Virus record (IMG/VR): IMGVR_UViG_3300006875_000087
Location: 1-31,282 of that record
From: a virus
DNA length: 31,282 nucleotides
Direction: 5' to 3' (one strand)
Below the pieces are notes generated by a model. The model did not search any database. It was not told the DNA's origin and saw only the letters and a program-made list of their open reading frames with translations. The translations under genes and the position numbers were made by a program. Shown here one piece after another: positions 17,388 through 24,516 of this stretch (its first letter is position 1; every line of letters starts with the position of its first letter).

Positions 17388-17395
17388 TATTTATA
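17388..17395 (-). promoter_or_regulatory. T4-type late promoter box directly in front of gp25
   Basis: The leftward strand reads TATAAATA in the 21-base gap between the coiled-coil gene and gp25, with exactly 7 bases between box and ATG. With T4 spacing the transcript would begin about 2 bases before the start codon, so gp25 mRNA from this promoter would be effectively leaderless. Confidence 0.75.
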
Positions 17396-17401
17396 GGCAA
17401 A

Positions 17402-18352
17402 TTACGAGGTATTATTCTTGTACCGGTAGTAGTCCTTCGCCGCATCAGAATTGGAAGTAAGAATGCTATTCACCTTTTCTAGCCAAGGTTTGATGTCTTC
17501 CATATACTGGTAGATGGACCTATCGGTCAGGCTTTCTACTTTAATTGAAAAATAGTCAATAGTGGTAAATACACCGGTATCTTGCGATACTTCCTGTAGC
17601 CTGATCTCATAGTACTTGTCAACCTGACTCGATAATTCAGACGCAGCATTTCTCTTAAGCTTTGCCTGCTCCAATGTGTTAAACACCTCAGGCTTATCAT
17701 CTGTTCCTCCAAAAATAGAAATCGACGATCGTGCTTTCTTATATTCATCAGACAGGAGTATTGCCGCCTCTTCATCGACCGCGGAGGTTACTTTCTTTGA
17801 GAGCGGAATTGTTATTTGTTGACGGTATGGCTGACGTATGAATTCATCGAATTTGCTCTCCGCTTCTGCCAGTATAACACCGGAGTTTCCAGTTGATACT
17901 TTCTGAGAATTATCAACTACCGTTTCCTTGACTGGTTCAACTTCAACCGGTGCGGTGTTTGGTGTGGGAGACTCCTTGGCCTCCTGGACTGTTGCGCCGG
18001 TAGCCGGATTCATCTTGACATTTGGAACGTCTTTACAGAAGTCCAGAGCATCGGCGATTCCACTTGTAGTTTTTGCCACGAGTGCATCCAGTTCTGCCAC
18101 CTTACCTTTCCACTTCTCCTTAAAGGCAGCGATCTTTGCTGCATCTGCTCCTACGAGTGCAGCAAGTTCTGCCTGGAATGAATCAAGGTTCGTGACCTTC
18201 GCCTGGAGCTCGGAAATCTTTGATGTGATAGCAGATACCTGAGAAGCCAGACCTCCCAGAGCGCTCTTCTTGTCAGCAAGCTTGGCTTTGATCTGATCGC
18301 GGATCGCATTGACCGCATCAAGTGCCGGATTCTTTCCACAAAGTAATGACAT
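17402..18352 (-). CDS. Coiled-coil structural protein between gp5 and gp25
   Basis: A 316-residue protein of unknown function that I associate with exo-T-even phages, where a protein starting MSLLCGxNPALDAV lies beside the spike gene. Residues 1-115 are alanine-rich amphipathic helices (ISELQAKVTNLDSFQAELAA) likely to form a coiled coil. Residues about 120-160 are a Pro/Thr/Glu-rich linker. The remainder (about 165-316) is helical and charged, including SKFDEFIRQPYRQQITIPLS. There is no signal peptide or membrane segment. Its place between gp5 (6 bases upstream) and gp25 suggests a hub or wedge component or assembly factor. Confidence 0.75.
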   Translation of the reverse strand: MSLLCGKNPALDAVNAIRDQIKAKLADKKSALGGLASQVSAITSKISELQAKVTNLDSFQAELAALVGADAAKIAAFKEKWKGKVAELDALVAKTTSGIADALDFCKDVPNVKMNPATGATVQEAKESPTPNTAPVEVEPVKETVVDNSQKVSTGNSGVILAEAESKFDEFIRQPYRQQITIPLSKKVTSAVDEEAAILLSDEYKKARSSISIFGGTDDKPEVFNTLEQAKLKRNAASELSSQVDKYYEIRLQEVSQDTGVFTTIDYFSIKVESLTDRSIYQYMEDIKPWLEKVNSILTSNSDAAKDYYRYKNNTS

Positions 18353-18358
18353 GGCAGA

Positions 18359-19720
18359 TTATGGTATTGGCGTAGCAGTATTCGAGAGTCCGGCCTGAAC
18401 ACCGGAGTGGCGGTGCGTGGTGAGCTTGATGTTATTCGATCCAGCCTCGACCTCAACTGTTGCATCCACTGTTCCAGTGACGTTCACGTTATTGGCGATA
18501 TTGGTGACAGCTGCGCTGATATCCTGATTACCGTCGACAGTGATCTTCATCGCTGCCAGGGACTCAAATTCAATGTTTTCCTTGGATGTCAGGAAGAGAT
18601 GCCCGGATGAAGATGTCTCGTGATGACCTCCAGAAAATTCTTGATGTTTGCCAACCACGATGAGCCCGTTGTTTCCGGCCACAGTCAGGTCACTGTTCCC
18701 AGCAATCGTTTGTACCTTGTCACCGTCTATCGTGATGACTGTATTGCCACCGACACGTTCGATCTTATTGCTCGTGACGTTTGTGGCCCATTCTTTCCCG
18801 ATCTCGGTCTGCTCGGACTGACCAATCTTTGACTGTCTGGATCCCTTGATGTACTCAGTCTTATTTCCTTCGACCTCTAGGTGATAGTTGCCCTTTACTA
18901 GCTGCTTCAGGTCTCCATCCACGGTGATGTTACAGGATCCCATGATGTAGATGTTATCCGACTCAAAGACCACCGTATATCGATTTCCAACGACTGTGGT
19001 GGTAATGTTACCGGTGGCATCGATCTCACGGTATGTGCCTGATGCGTGCATTTCAGCAATGCGCTCATAATTCGGAGTGTCATCCACCTCAAACACGTGA
19101 CCTGAGGTCGTTTCCCGTGCATGATTGTTAGGATATGACGGCGATACCACCTGGTCTATTTCTAGATTGCTCCAGGTGCTTCTCGTGTAGTACGAATCTG
19201 GTTCATCGACCGCCACGCTGCTAACTTTAGGGGGAACGGCTGTTTCGATATTTTGAGCACGTAGATCATTCCTACGAACATACGATGGTGCTTGAGTATA
19301 TTCTCCTGTCGATTGTTTCGGAATATCCACACTACCCAGTCGACTTGATCTAGGATACTGACCGGATGGATCGGAAAATCCTCTAGCTGTATCAGGAGCA
19401 ACCGGCATCGACGCAATCGTGCCGAGGATCAGAGGATCCTGCGCCGATGGACCATCACGGAAGAAACCAACAACCCAGGATCCTGGTAGTATTCCAGTTG
19501 GCGATGTTCCGATTCCGCCCATCGCCGCAGAAGTGACAGGCTGAACTACAAATGCCCATGGTAGGTCCTTTGTCTCGATCTGACTTTTATCCTCGGTGTG
19601 ATAGCCGAAGCATCGTACACGTACTCTACCCATCTGCATGGGATCGCTGATATCTTCTACGACACCAGTAAACCAAGAAAATGACTTTGATAGTAGTTGG
19701 TCCTGTGATGTAGCGTTCAT
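18359..19720 (-). CDS. gp5: Central tail spike/hub protein gp5, without lysozyme domain
   Basis: A 453-residue gp5/VgrG/gpV-type needle protein. Residues about 15-105 form the OB-fold (FTGVVEDISDPMQMGRVRVR, then PGSWVVGFFRDGPSAQDPLI). A loop follows, then from about residue 230 a long run of octad-like VxGxxxxx repeats (ITVDGDLKQLVKGNYHLEVE, VITIDGDKVQTIAGN) making the trimeric beta-helix needle. T4 gp5 (575 residues) carries a lysozyme between these parts. Here the gap is too short and has no lysozyme pattern. The C-terminus has T-H436-R-H438-S-G, an HxH pair like the iron-binding tip of P2 gpV. The ATG overlaps the stop of the hub gene (ATGA). Confidence 0.88.
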   Translation of the reverse strand: MNATSQDQLLSKSFSWFTGVVEDISDPMQMGRVRVRCFGYHTEDKSQIETKDLPWAFVVQPVTSAAMGGIGTSPTGILPGSWVVGFFRDGPSAQDPLILGTIASMPVAPDTARGFSDPSGQYPRSSRLGSVDIPKQSTGEYTQAPSYVRRNDLRAQNIETAVPPKVSSVAVDEPDSYYTRSTWSNLEIDQVVSPSYPNNHARETTSGHVFEVDDTPNYERIAEMHASGTYREIDATGNITTTVVGNRYTVVFESDNIYIMGSCNITVDGDLKQLVKGNYHLEVEGNKTEYIKGSRQSKIGQSEQTEIGKEWATNVTSNKIERVGGNTVITIDGDKVQTIAGNSDLTVAGNNGLIVVGKHQEFSGGHHETSSSGHLFLTSKENIEFESLAAMKITVDGNQDISAAVTNIANNVNVTGTVDATVEVEAGSNNIKLTTHRHSGVQAGLSNTATPIP

Positions 19721-21057
19721 GATGCAAATGGTGTCACTGGTGATGTATCTCGTTTCACCTTCATGTCGATAAAGTATTCCTCAGCAAAATTATGGACGAC
19801 CGATGCCGCCACATAGTTTCCGGAAAGATAATCATCAACCTGATTGTTATCGGAGGAATGTGAATTTTTCTTCGCTGGTTTCGGATCTACTGCCGGAGGG
19901 ATTCGTAAAGAAACAACCTTTCCACAGTTAAGCTCTAGATCTCCATTCAAAACGATAGTATGCTGCTGTGTATCTAGTGTCTCCAGCTGAGACTGAGCAT
20001 AGTTTATGATGCCTCTGGATGTCGGGGCGTGATAGTTTCCGACATTTGAGAATGCAGCGGAATTGATAGGTATGTAGTTAATCTTGGTCCTATCGTAGGA
20101 ATTGATGTATTTCTGATTGTCGATCTCGAAATTAGGCGCAACGAACGGATATGCCTCTATTGTAGGAAACCTTGAGACGTTTTCGAGGTAATCAAATTTG
20201 AATGCTGAGGCGGTTTTCGTGGCAATATCGATGTATTCGCTGCGGGAGGCAAAAGCTCCGTTCATTCCCTGAGCCGGCTTCGAGAGACTAAGATCAGAAT
20301 TGATGCTCAGAATGCGTAGCGCCCTTTCTTCGTATGCCTCCTCTGGGTCGCGATTAATATCGTATTGAAAAAACTTTGCGTCTCGGTATTCTTTGTACGG
20401 ATCTTGTCTGATGATATCCGCCTGAGATTTGAGGTGTATCTTCCCATCGAGTGTCTGGTAAAGATAGAACGGACTTCCTTCCTGAGTAAAGGCTCTACGG
20501 AGTGCCCAATGCATAGCATCGATCGGCTCCATGTTCGGAACAATGAATGCCGCCGTGCCGGTGGTATCTGATCCGAATTCTAGATTATCGTAGCCAAGAT
20601 CATTACGGAAAACGTTATGAATAAAATCCGATATTTTACCGTTGAATGCCCGGGAGATCTTCTTGAACTTTGAGACGAACGCATGATCGGATATTCCTCC
20701 GATGCGATACACCTGGACATTGTTATTGTATTTGGCAAATACCGGATATTCTGTCACTCGGAACCATAGACTGATGTTCTGAGATGTTCCATTCGGTAAA
20801 GTTCGGTCGAGTACAACATAGATCCATTCGTGCCCGGTAAGAGCAGCCTGCTCCATGAAATTTCCATCATCACGGATTCCGATATTCAGGGTGAGAGTCG
20901 ATCGATATATGCTCTCAGTGATGGTAAAATCGGCTACAATTCTCTTGATGTCGTATTCCTTACCTGCATGATTTCTGATTACGATCTCCGAGGCTCTGTA
21001 CGCCGATGGTACAAAGATCTTAGATGAATTAAGATCAACGTTGTTTTGTCTACTCAT
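19717..21057 (-). CDS. Baseplate hub protein, gp27-like
   Basis: A 446-residue protein occupying the place of gp27, the trimeric hub ring that links the spike gp5 to the tail tube (391 residues in T4). Features include IVADFTITESIYRSTLTLNI near the N-terminus, WIYVVLDRTLPNG, a DAMHWALRRAF helix, and C-terminal YVAASVVHNFAEEYFIDMKV, which ends like gpD/gp27 hub proteins that sit next to a spike gene. It overlaps gp53 by 8 bases at its start and gp5 by 4 at its end, so the three are probably made in fixed ratio. Assignment by position and general pattern; similarity to T4 gp27 is weak by eye. Confidence 0.75.
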   Translation of the reverse strand: MSRQNNVDLNSSKIFVPSAYRASEIVIRNHAGKEYDIKRIVADFTITESIYRSTLTLNIGIRDDGNFMEQAALTGHEWIYVVLDRTLPNGTSQNISLWFRVTEYPVFAKYNNNVQVYRIGGISDHAFVSKFKKISRAFNGKISDFIHNVFRNDLGYDNLEFGSDTTGTAAFIVPNMEPIDAMHWALRRAFTQEGSPFYLYQTLDGKIHLKSQADIIRQDPYKEYRDAKFFQYDINRDPEEAYEERALRILSINSDLSLSKPAQGMNGAFASRSEYIDIATKTASAFKFDYLENVSRFPTIEAYPFVAPNFEIDNQKYINSYDRTKINYIPINSAAFSNVGNYHAPTSRGIINYAQSQLETLDTQQHTIVLNGDLELNCGKVVSLRIPPAVDPKPAKKNSHSSDNNQVDDYLSGNYVAASVVHNFAEEYFIDMKVKRDTSPVTPFAS

Positions 21058-21856
21058 TGATGAGTTTTCCGAACACCTGAGCGAACTGGTAGATCATATT
21101 CGGTCTCACGATTCGGATGTTTCCGCGCTCTTCATTCAATTGTAGTTCGTACTCGTAATAGGATACTGGCGTGAGACTAAAGTCGGCAGCATTTGGCTGG
21201 ACTCCAGCAATGGTCAGATCCTCATCGATAAATCGAGAGTTGTACATTTCCAGCCCATTCGGATCTTCGTAGTGGTGAGGGGCATCGCGATGCAGGTATA
21301 CCTGACTCGTAACGACCGAACTACCGCTGGTAGCACCCGTGATGCTTTCTGGTTCTCTGAAGTTACCAGATACTGATCCCAGTATCAGCTGACTCATCGG
21401 GACGTTCTTTTCCTTCAATATTCCCGTCGCAAGCGATGTTGCTCCAGTGATCGTCTCTCCGATCGTAAATCTTCCAGCCAATGAGTTGTCATATCTCGCT
21501 ACTGTTCCATCGGGAGTTTTGACCACGACTGGCTCAGTGTCGATCACAGTTCCAGAATACTCTAGACGGATGTAATCCTCAAACTCCGCCGTACCCATTG
21601 GCCATCCAGAGAGTCCCGTCTTTAGGTGTTCATTGATAACGAAAAACGTCCAGTAGTATTCTGGAGTTCCATAGAGAATGTTTGATATGACATCAGGTCT
21701 TTCACCATTTCGTACCTGAAAATACTGGTACGTGGACATGTCATCCAGGAATACTGAATCGGCTCTAACCGTACGAAAGATGTCGATGATCTTCGTGATG
21801 ACACCGTTAGACTCGAAGTCATACCCGGTCTTTGGAAATTGTCGAAAGAATGCCAT
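21050..21856 (-). CDS. gp53: Baseplate wedge protein gp53
   Basis: A 268-residue homologue of T4 gp53 (196 residues), the LysM-like clamp that joins neighbouring wedges. The conserved opening is clear: FFRQFPKTGYDF, then FRTVRADSVFLDDMSTYQYF, NGERPDVISNILYGTPEYYW and FFVINEHLKTGLSGWPM. The extra length is mainly an insertion at about residues 105-190 with two copies of an ITGATS motif (FTIGETITGATSLATGIL and FREPESITGATSGSSVV). The C-terminal YEDPNGLEMYN and ITPVSYYEYE-like LTPVSYYEYELQLNEERGNI complete the family pattern. It follows gp48 with 3 bases between. Confidence 0.87.
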   Translation of the reverse strand: MAFFRQFPKTGYDFESNGVITKIIDIFRTVRADSVFLDDMSTYQYFQVRNGERPDVISNILYGTPEYYWTFFVINEHLKTGLSGWPMGTAEFEDYIRLEYSGTVIDTEPVVVKTPDGTVARYDNSLAGRFTIGETITGATSLATGILKEKNVPMSQLILGSVSGNFREPESITGATSGSSVVTSQVYLHRDAPHHYEDPNGLEMYNSRFIDEDLTIAGVQPNAADFSLTPVSYYEYELQLNEERGNIRIVRPNMIYQFAQVFGKLINE

Positions 21857-21859
21857 GGA

Positions 21860-22732
21860 TTATACAGATTCGGTTGTTCTCGTCTCTCCTCTTTCCAAAT
21901 CTTGAATATCCTTCTTCGTCAGGGCACGAGTTTCCTGGAACGATAAAGCCACATCGGTCTCGACCGGGCTTCCATCTTCGTGGAAGATATTCGTGGAAGC
22001 GTTGAATGTCGCAGTCATTCCGGTCAGATAGCAATCATAGATCTTAGGAAGATATGGATTAACCACGGCATCTTTATCATAGAAAGAGATGTTCCATATC
22101 GGAGGATACGATAGGACTACATCTTTACCCTCTGGGTACATATATTCTCTGAACATGTCTACGATCCTCTTGATCGTCTCAGCTTCTTTCTTCGATCGAG
22201 AAACGAGTTTAAATGTAAAAGAGTATGATCGGATATTCGAGTTCTGAAAAGTTGTATTCGTATTTGGAGCGATGACCTGTCGTTGACTGAAGTCAACTGT
22301 GTCGGCAACGGTTTCGAATCCAAATTTTCTGGCCAATATCGATGCGGCCGCTGCGGCATTCAACTGACCCGCTTTATTGATCACTGAACCTACCATCCCT
22401 CCCACTCCGGCTCCAATCACTCCAGAAACAGATGTTTGTTTTCCCATCTGAGTCATCGTTTCAGCCATGATAGTGCCAATAATACCTAGGTTCATTGATG
22501 AGTACGACATTCCGTCGCCGATCGTCAATCCTGGAGGTATTGGTAAACTAATCGCCGGGCTTTGAGACTTACCGAGAGCAGTAAAAAGAACAAATGGTAG
22601 AGGGTTCTTCCGAAGAGTATCTGGGAAGGTCAGAGCATTCGATTGCGAACCGAACACTCTAAATTGAGGCATCACCAATGTCTCTGAATTCGTTACTCTA
22701 GCTATATTTTGTGCTGTGTCGATAAGTGACAT
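21860..22732 (-). CDS. gp48: Baseplate tail-tube cap gp48
   Basis: A 290-residue protein matching the exo-T-even gp48 pattern (364 residues in T4): an N-terminal TLRKNPLPFVLFTA segment, a glycine-rich hydrophobic middle (SGVIGAGVGGMVGSVINKAG), then NSNIRSYSFTFKLVSRSKKE, IVDMFREYMYPEGK, YPPIWNISFYD, DCYLTGMTATFNASTNIFHE and the closing ALSFQETRALTK. The protein has a tail-tube-like fold and caps the hub so that the tube can start to polymerise. It is the first leftward gene after the divergent promoter pair. The predicted late mRNA leader is only about 10 bases and lacks an SD. Confidence 0.82.
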   Translation of the reverse strand: MSLIDTAQNIARVTNSETLVMPQFRVFGSQSNALTFPDTLRKNPLPFVLFTALGKSQSPAISLPIPPGLTIGDGMSYSSMNLGIIGTIMAETMTQMGKQTSVSGVIGAGVGGMVGSVINKAGQLNAAAAASILARKFGFETVADTVDFSQRQVIAPNTNTTFQNSNIRSYSFTFKLVSRSKKEAETIKRIVDMFREYMYPEGKDVVLSYPPIWNISFYDKDAVVNPYLPKIYDCYLTGMTATFNASTNIFHEDGSPVETDVALSFQETRALTKKDIQDLERGETRTTESV

Positions 22733-22737
22733 AAATA
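22730..22737 (+). promoter_or_regulatory. Late promoter box (CATAAATA) for gp4, rightward
   Basis: The rightward strand reads CATAAATA, fitting the NATAAATA late consensus, 17 bases before the gp4 ATG. It overlaps the start codon of gp48 on the other strand and forms an inverted repeat with the leftward box at 22748-22755. The predicted start is near 22743. Confidence 0.65.
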
Positions 22738-22747
22738 TGTGATTGGA

Positions 22748-22755
22748 TATTTATA
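22748..22755 (-). promoter_or_regulatory. Late promoter box (TATAAATA) for gp48, leftward
   Basis: A perfect leftward TATAAATA lies 15 bases before the gp48 ATG, and its last base on the other strand is the A of the gp4 ATG. With T4 spacing, transcription starts near 22742, one base away from the predicted rightward start. Confidence 0.75.
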
Positions 22756-23195
22756 TGAGTTACCGAGGTAAATTCCTTCCACAGAACCCTTCGAAGTACC
22801 GAGGCGATATCACAAACATCGTCTATCGGTCGCTGTGGGAGCGTCAACTCTTTCGGTGGCTAGACGAGGGATCTCACATCAAATCATGGTCCTCGGAGGA
22901 GGTTGTGGTGCCATACCGGTGTAAGACGGATGGCAAGATCCATCGCTACTTCGTCGATGTCAAGGCTGAGTTCACGGATGGCAGGGTCATACTGATCGAG
23001 GTGAAGCCGAAGAAGGAATCTCAGCCTCCAAAGAATCCTGGCAAGAAGACACGTAAGTACATCACCGAGGTCATGACCTACGCGAAGAACATCAGCAAGT
23101 GGGAAGCGGCCAAGGAATATGCCGCAGATCGTGGTTGGTCGTTCGAGGTATGGACTGAAGAGACTCTGCGTGGACTGGGCATCAAGATACTTTAG
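22755..23195 (+). CDS. gp4: Head completion protein gp4 (PD-(D/E)XK nuclease-like)
   Basis: A 146-residue homologue of T4 gp4 (also called gp50/65), needed to finish filled heads before tail joining. The opening MSYRGKFLPQNPSKYRGDIT and YRSLWERQLFRWLDE are diagnostic. The core YFVDVKAEF...ILIEVKPKKE (D68, E82, K84, with E29 upstream) is a good PD-(D/E)XK nuclease pattern, so it probably trims or processes DNA at the portal. A longer frame opens four codons earlier at a TTG, but the ATG at 22755 begins the conserved sequence and has a weak GGA seven bases upstream. It is the first gene of the rightward late block. Confidence 0.9.
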   Translation: MSYRGKFLPQNPSKYRGDITNIVYRSLWERQLFRWLDEGSHIKSWSSEEVVVPYRCKTDGKIHRYFVDVKAEFTDGRVILIEVKPKKESQPPKNPGKKTRKYITEVMTYAKNISKWEAAKEYAADRGWSFEVWTEETLRGLGIKIL

Positions 23196-23204
23196 AAATT
23201 TCTC

Positions 23205-23212
23205 TATAAATA
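23205..23212 (+). promoter_or_regulatory. T4-type late promoter box before the 198-residue gene
   Basis: A perfect rightward TATAAATA in the 24-base gap after gp4, with exactly 7 bases between box and the next ATG, the same spacing as at gp25. The predicted mRNA starts about 2 bases before the start codon. Confidence 0.75.
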
Positions 23213-23219
23213 GTGAACT

Positions 23220-23816
23220 ATGGCTTCACTATTCAAAACGCTAAGTTCAGAGCTGGCCAGCACTGGGTTTGAGCGCAGGTCCAAGGAAGCCAGAGAATGG
23301 TTTACAGAGAAGATCAAAGAGCTCAACGGGAGAATCAATCGCAATAAACTCCTGAAGGATGAAGCTCTTCAGCAGAAGAATATCCCGAGATGGGGATTTA
23401 TGTACATGTTTGTGTACGATGCTCTGCACAAGGACACTCTACCGTACTACGATCGTTTTCCGCTGGTGATCATGTTGTCTCCGGCTCCCGGTGGTTTCCT
23501 GGGGCTCAACCTGCATTACCTGCATCCAAACACCAGGGCGATCTTCCTGGACAGCCTAATGCAGTCGTTCACTGATGATAATCTGACAGAGAGATCCAAG
23601 CTAAGACTTAGGTACGAGACGCTCGCACGTGCCAGAAAACACCGCTACTTTCAGCCCTGCCTGAAGCACTACCTATTTGACCAGATGAAGACACGTCCTT
23701 CACAGGTCCTGGCTCCCGACTGGGAGATCGCGATCTTCCTTCCGACGGAACACTTCCGCGGTGCCCAGAAGACCAAGGTCTGGAGCGAATCGAAGAAGAT
23801 CTATCAGAAAGCCTAA
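23220..23816 (+). CDS. Conserved T4-type late protein, possibly gp2-like DNA end protector
   Basis: A 198-residue protein with a pattern found in many T4-superfamily genomes: GFMYMFVYDALHKDTLPYYD, RFPLVIMLSPAPGGFLGLNL, HYLHPNTRAIFLDSLM, then KHRYFQPCLKHYLFDQMKTR and DWEIAIFLPTEHF. From memory, proteins of this kind have been annotated as DNA end protector (gp2), and in T4 gene 2 lies beside gene 4 as this gene does here. That would place it at the portal vertex, guarding packaged DNA ends from host exonuclease. I cannot confirm the gp2 link from sequence alone, so no symbol is given. The N-terminal about 60 residues are a basic helix region. Confidence 0.7.
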   Translation: MASLFKTLSSELASTGFERRSKEAREWFTEKIKELNGRINRNKLLKDEALQQKNIPRWGFMYMFVYDALHKDTLPYYDRFPLVIMLSPAPGGFLGLNLHYLHPNTRAIFLDSLMQSFTDDNLTERSKLRLRYETLARARKHRYFQPCLKHYLFDQMKTRPSQVLAPDWEIAIFLPTEHFRGAQKTKVWSESKKIYQKA

Positions 23817-23822
23817 ACTATT

Positions 23823-24485
23823 ATGGCCACACTCATCGGAAAAAGCATCAACGACATGAAAGGCACCATCACGAAGCATGGTGGCCTGGCCCATACAAAT
23901 CGGTTTGCGATCTACATGCAGCCACCAGCTGCAAGCCTTCTGAACATCGATATCCAGAACATACTGGTTTCACTGGTCTCTCGTAGCTTCAAGGCCAGCT
24001 CTCTCATCAATGATCCTCGAGATGTCGGAATCCTGTGCGAGTCGTGCTCGCTACCAGGCCGTCAGATCATGACGATGGATTATCAGAGCAACCGCCAGGC
24101 GATCAAGATCCCGTACGGCTTCATGAATGAGGACGTCACATTTACTTTCCTGCTGACCCATGACTACTACGTCAAGAAGATGTTCGACAAATGGTCGAAC
24201 CTGGTCATCGATGCCAATGCATATCGTGTTCGTTACCAGAACGAATACACCACCGACATCGTCATACAGCAGCTGAACAAGGAGAACCTTCCGGTCTACG
24301 GCATCAAGCTGAAGAATGCATATCCGATCACATTTGTTTCGATTCCGCTGGACAACACCGCAGAGAATTCAATTCAGAAGTTCTCGGTCACGATGACCTA
24401 TGAGAACTTCGAGGAAGAGGGTGCAGTCGCATCGGCGCTCTCCTCGGTCAAAACAGCAATTGGAGGAATCAAGAAGATCTTTTGA
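23823..24485 (+). CDS. Tail-tube-fold baseplate protein (gp54/gp19-like)
   Basis: A 220-residue protein with the layout of the tail-tube family: an N-terminal NRFAIYMQPP strand, a CESCSLPGRQIMTMDYQ segment, the conserved IPYGFMNEDVTFTFLLTHDY (compare the PVGFMNRKI motif of T4 gp19), a helix with MFDKWSNLVI, then LKNAYPITFVSIPLDNTAEN and QKFSVTMTYENFEEE. In T4 the tube initiator gp54, the cap gp48 and tube gp19 share this fold. Since gp48 is already present, gp54-like initiator is the best guess. Main tube protein is less likely because the gene lies amid low-copy hub genes and is longer than gp19 (163). Confidence 0.65.
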   Translation: MATLIGKSINDMKGTITKHGGLAHTNRFAIYMQPPAASLLNIDIQNILVSLVSRSFKASSLINDPRDVGILCESCSLPGRQIMTMDYQSNRQAIKIPYGFMNEDVTFTFLLTHDYYVKKMFDKWSNLVIDANAYRVRYQNEYTTDIVIQQLNKENLPVYGIKLKNAYPITFVSIPLDNTAENSIQKFSVTMTYENFEEEGAVASALSSVKTAIGGIKKIF

Positions 24486-24505
24486 GACAAGCGAAATCAA
24501 CCTAT

Positions 24506-24509
24506 AGGA
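24506..24509 (+). promoter_or_regulatory. Ribosome binding site of the gp26-like gene
   Basis: AGGA seven bases before the ATG at 24517. It is noted because most genes in this window have no such site. Confidence 0.7.
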
Positions 24510-24516
24510 TAACATT

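Noticed and set aside
22743-22754. TTG at 22743 as the gp4 start
   Set aside because: It adds four residues that overlap the promoter box and are not part of the conserved N-terminus. The ATG at 22755 begins the family sequence.
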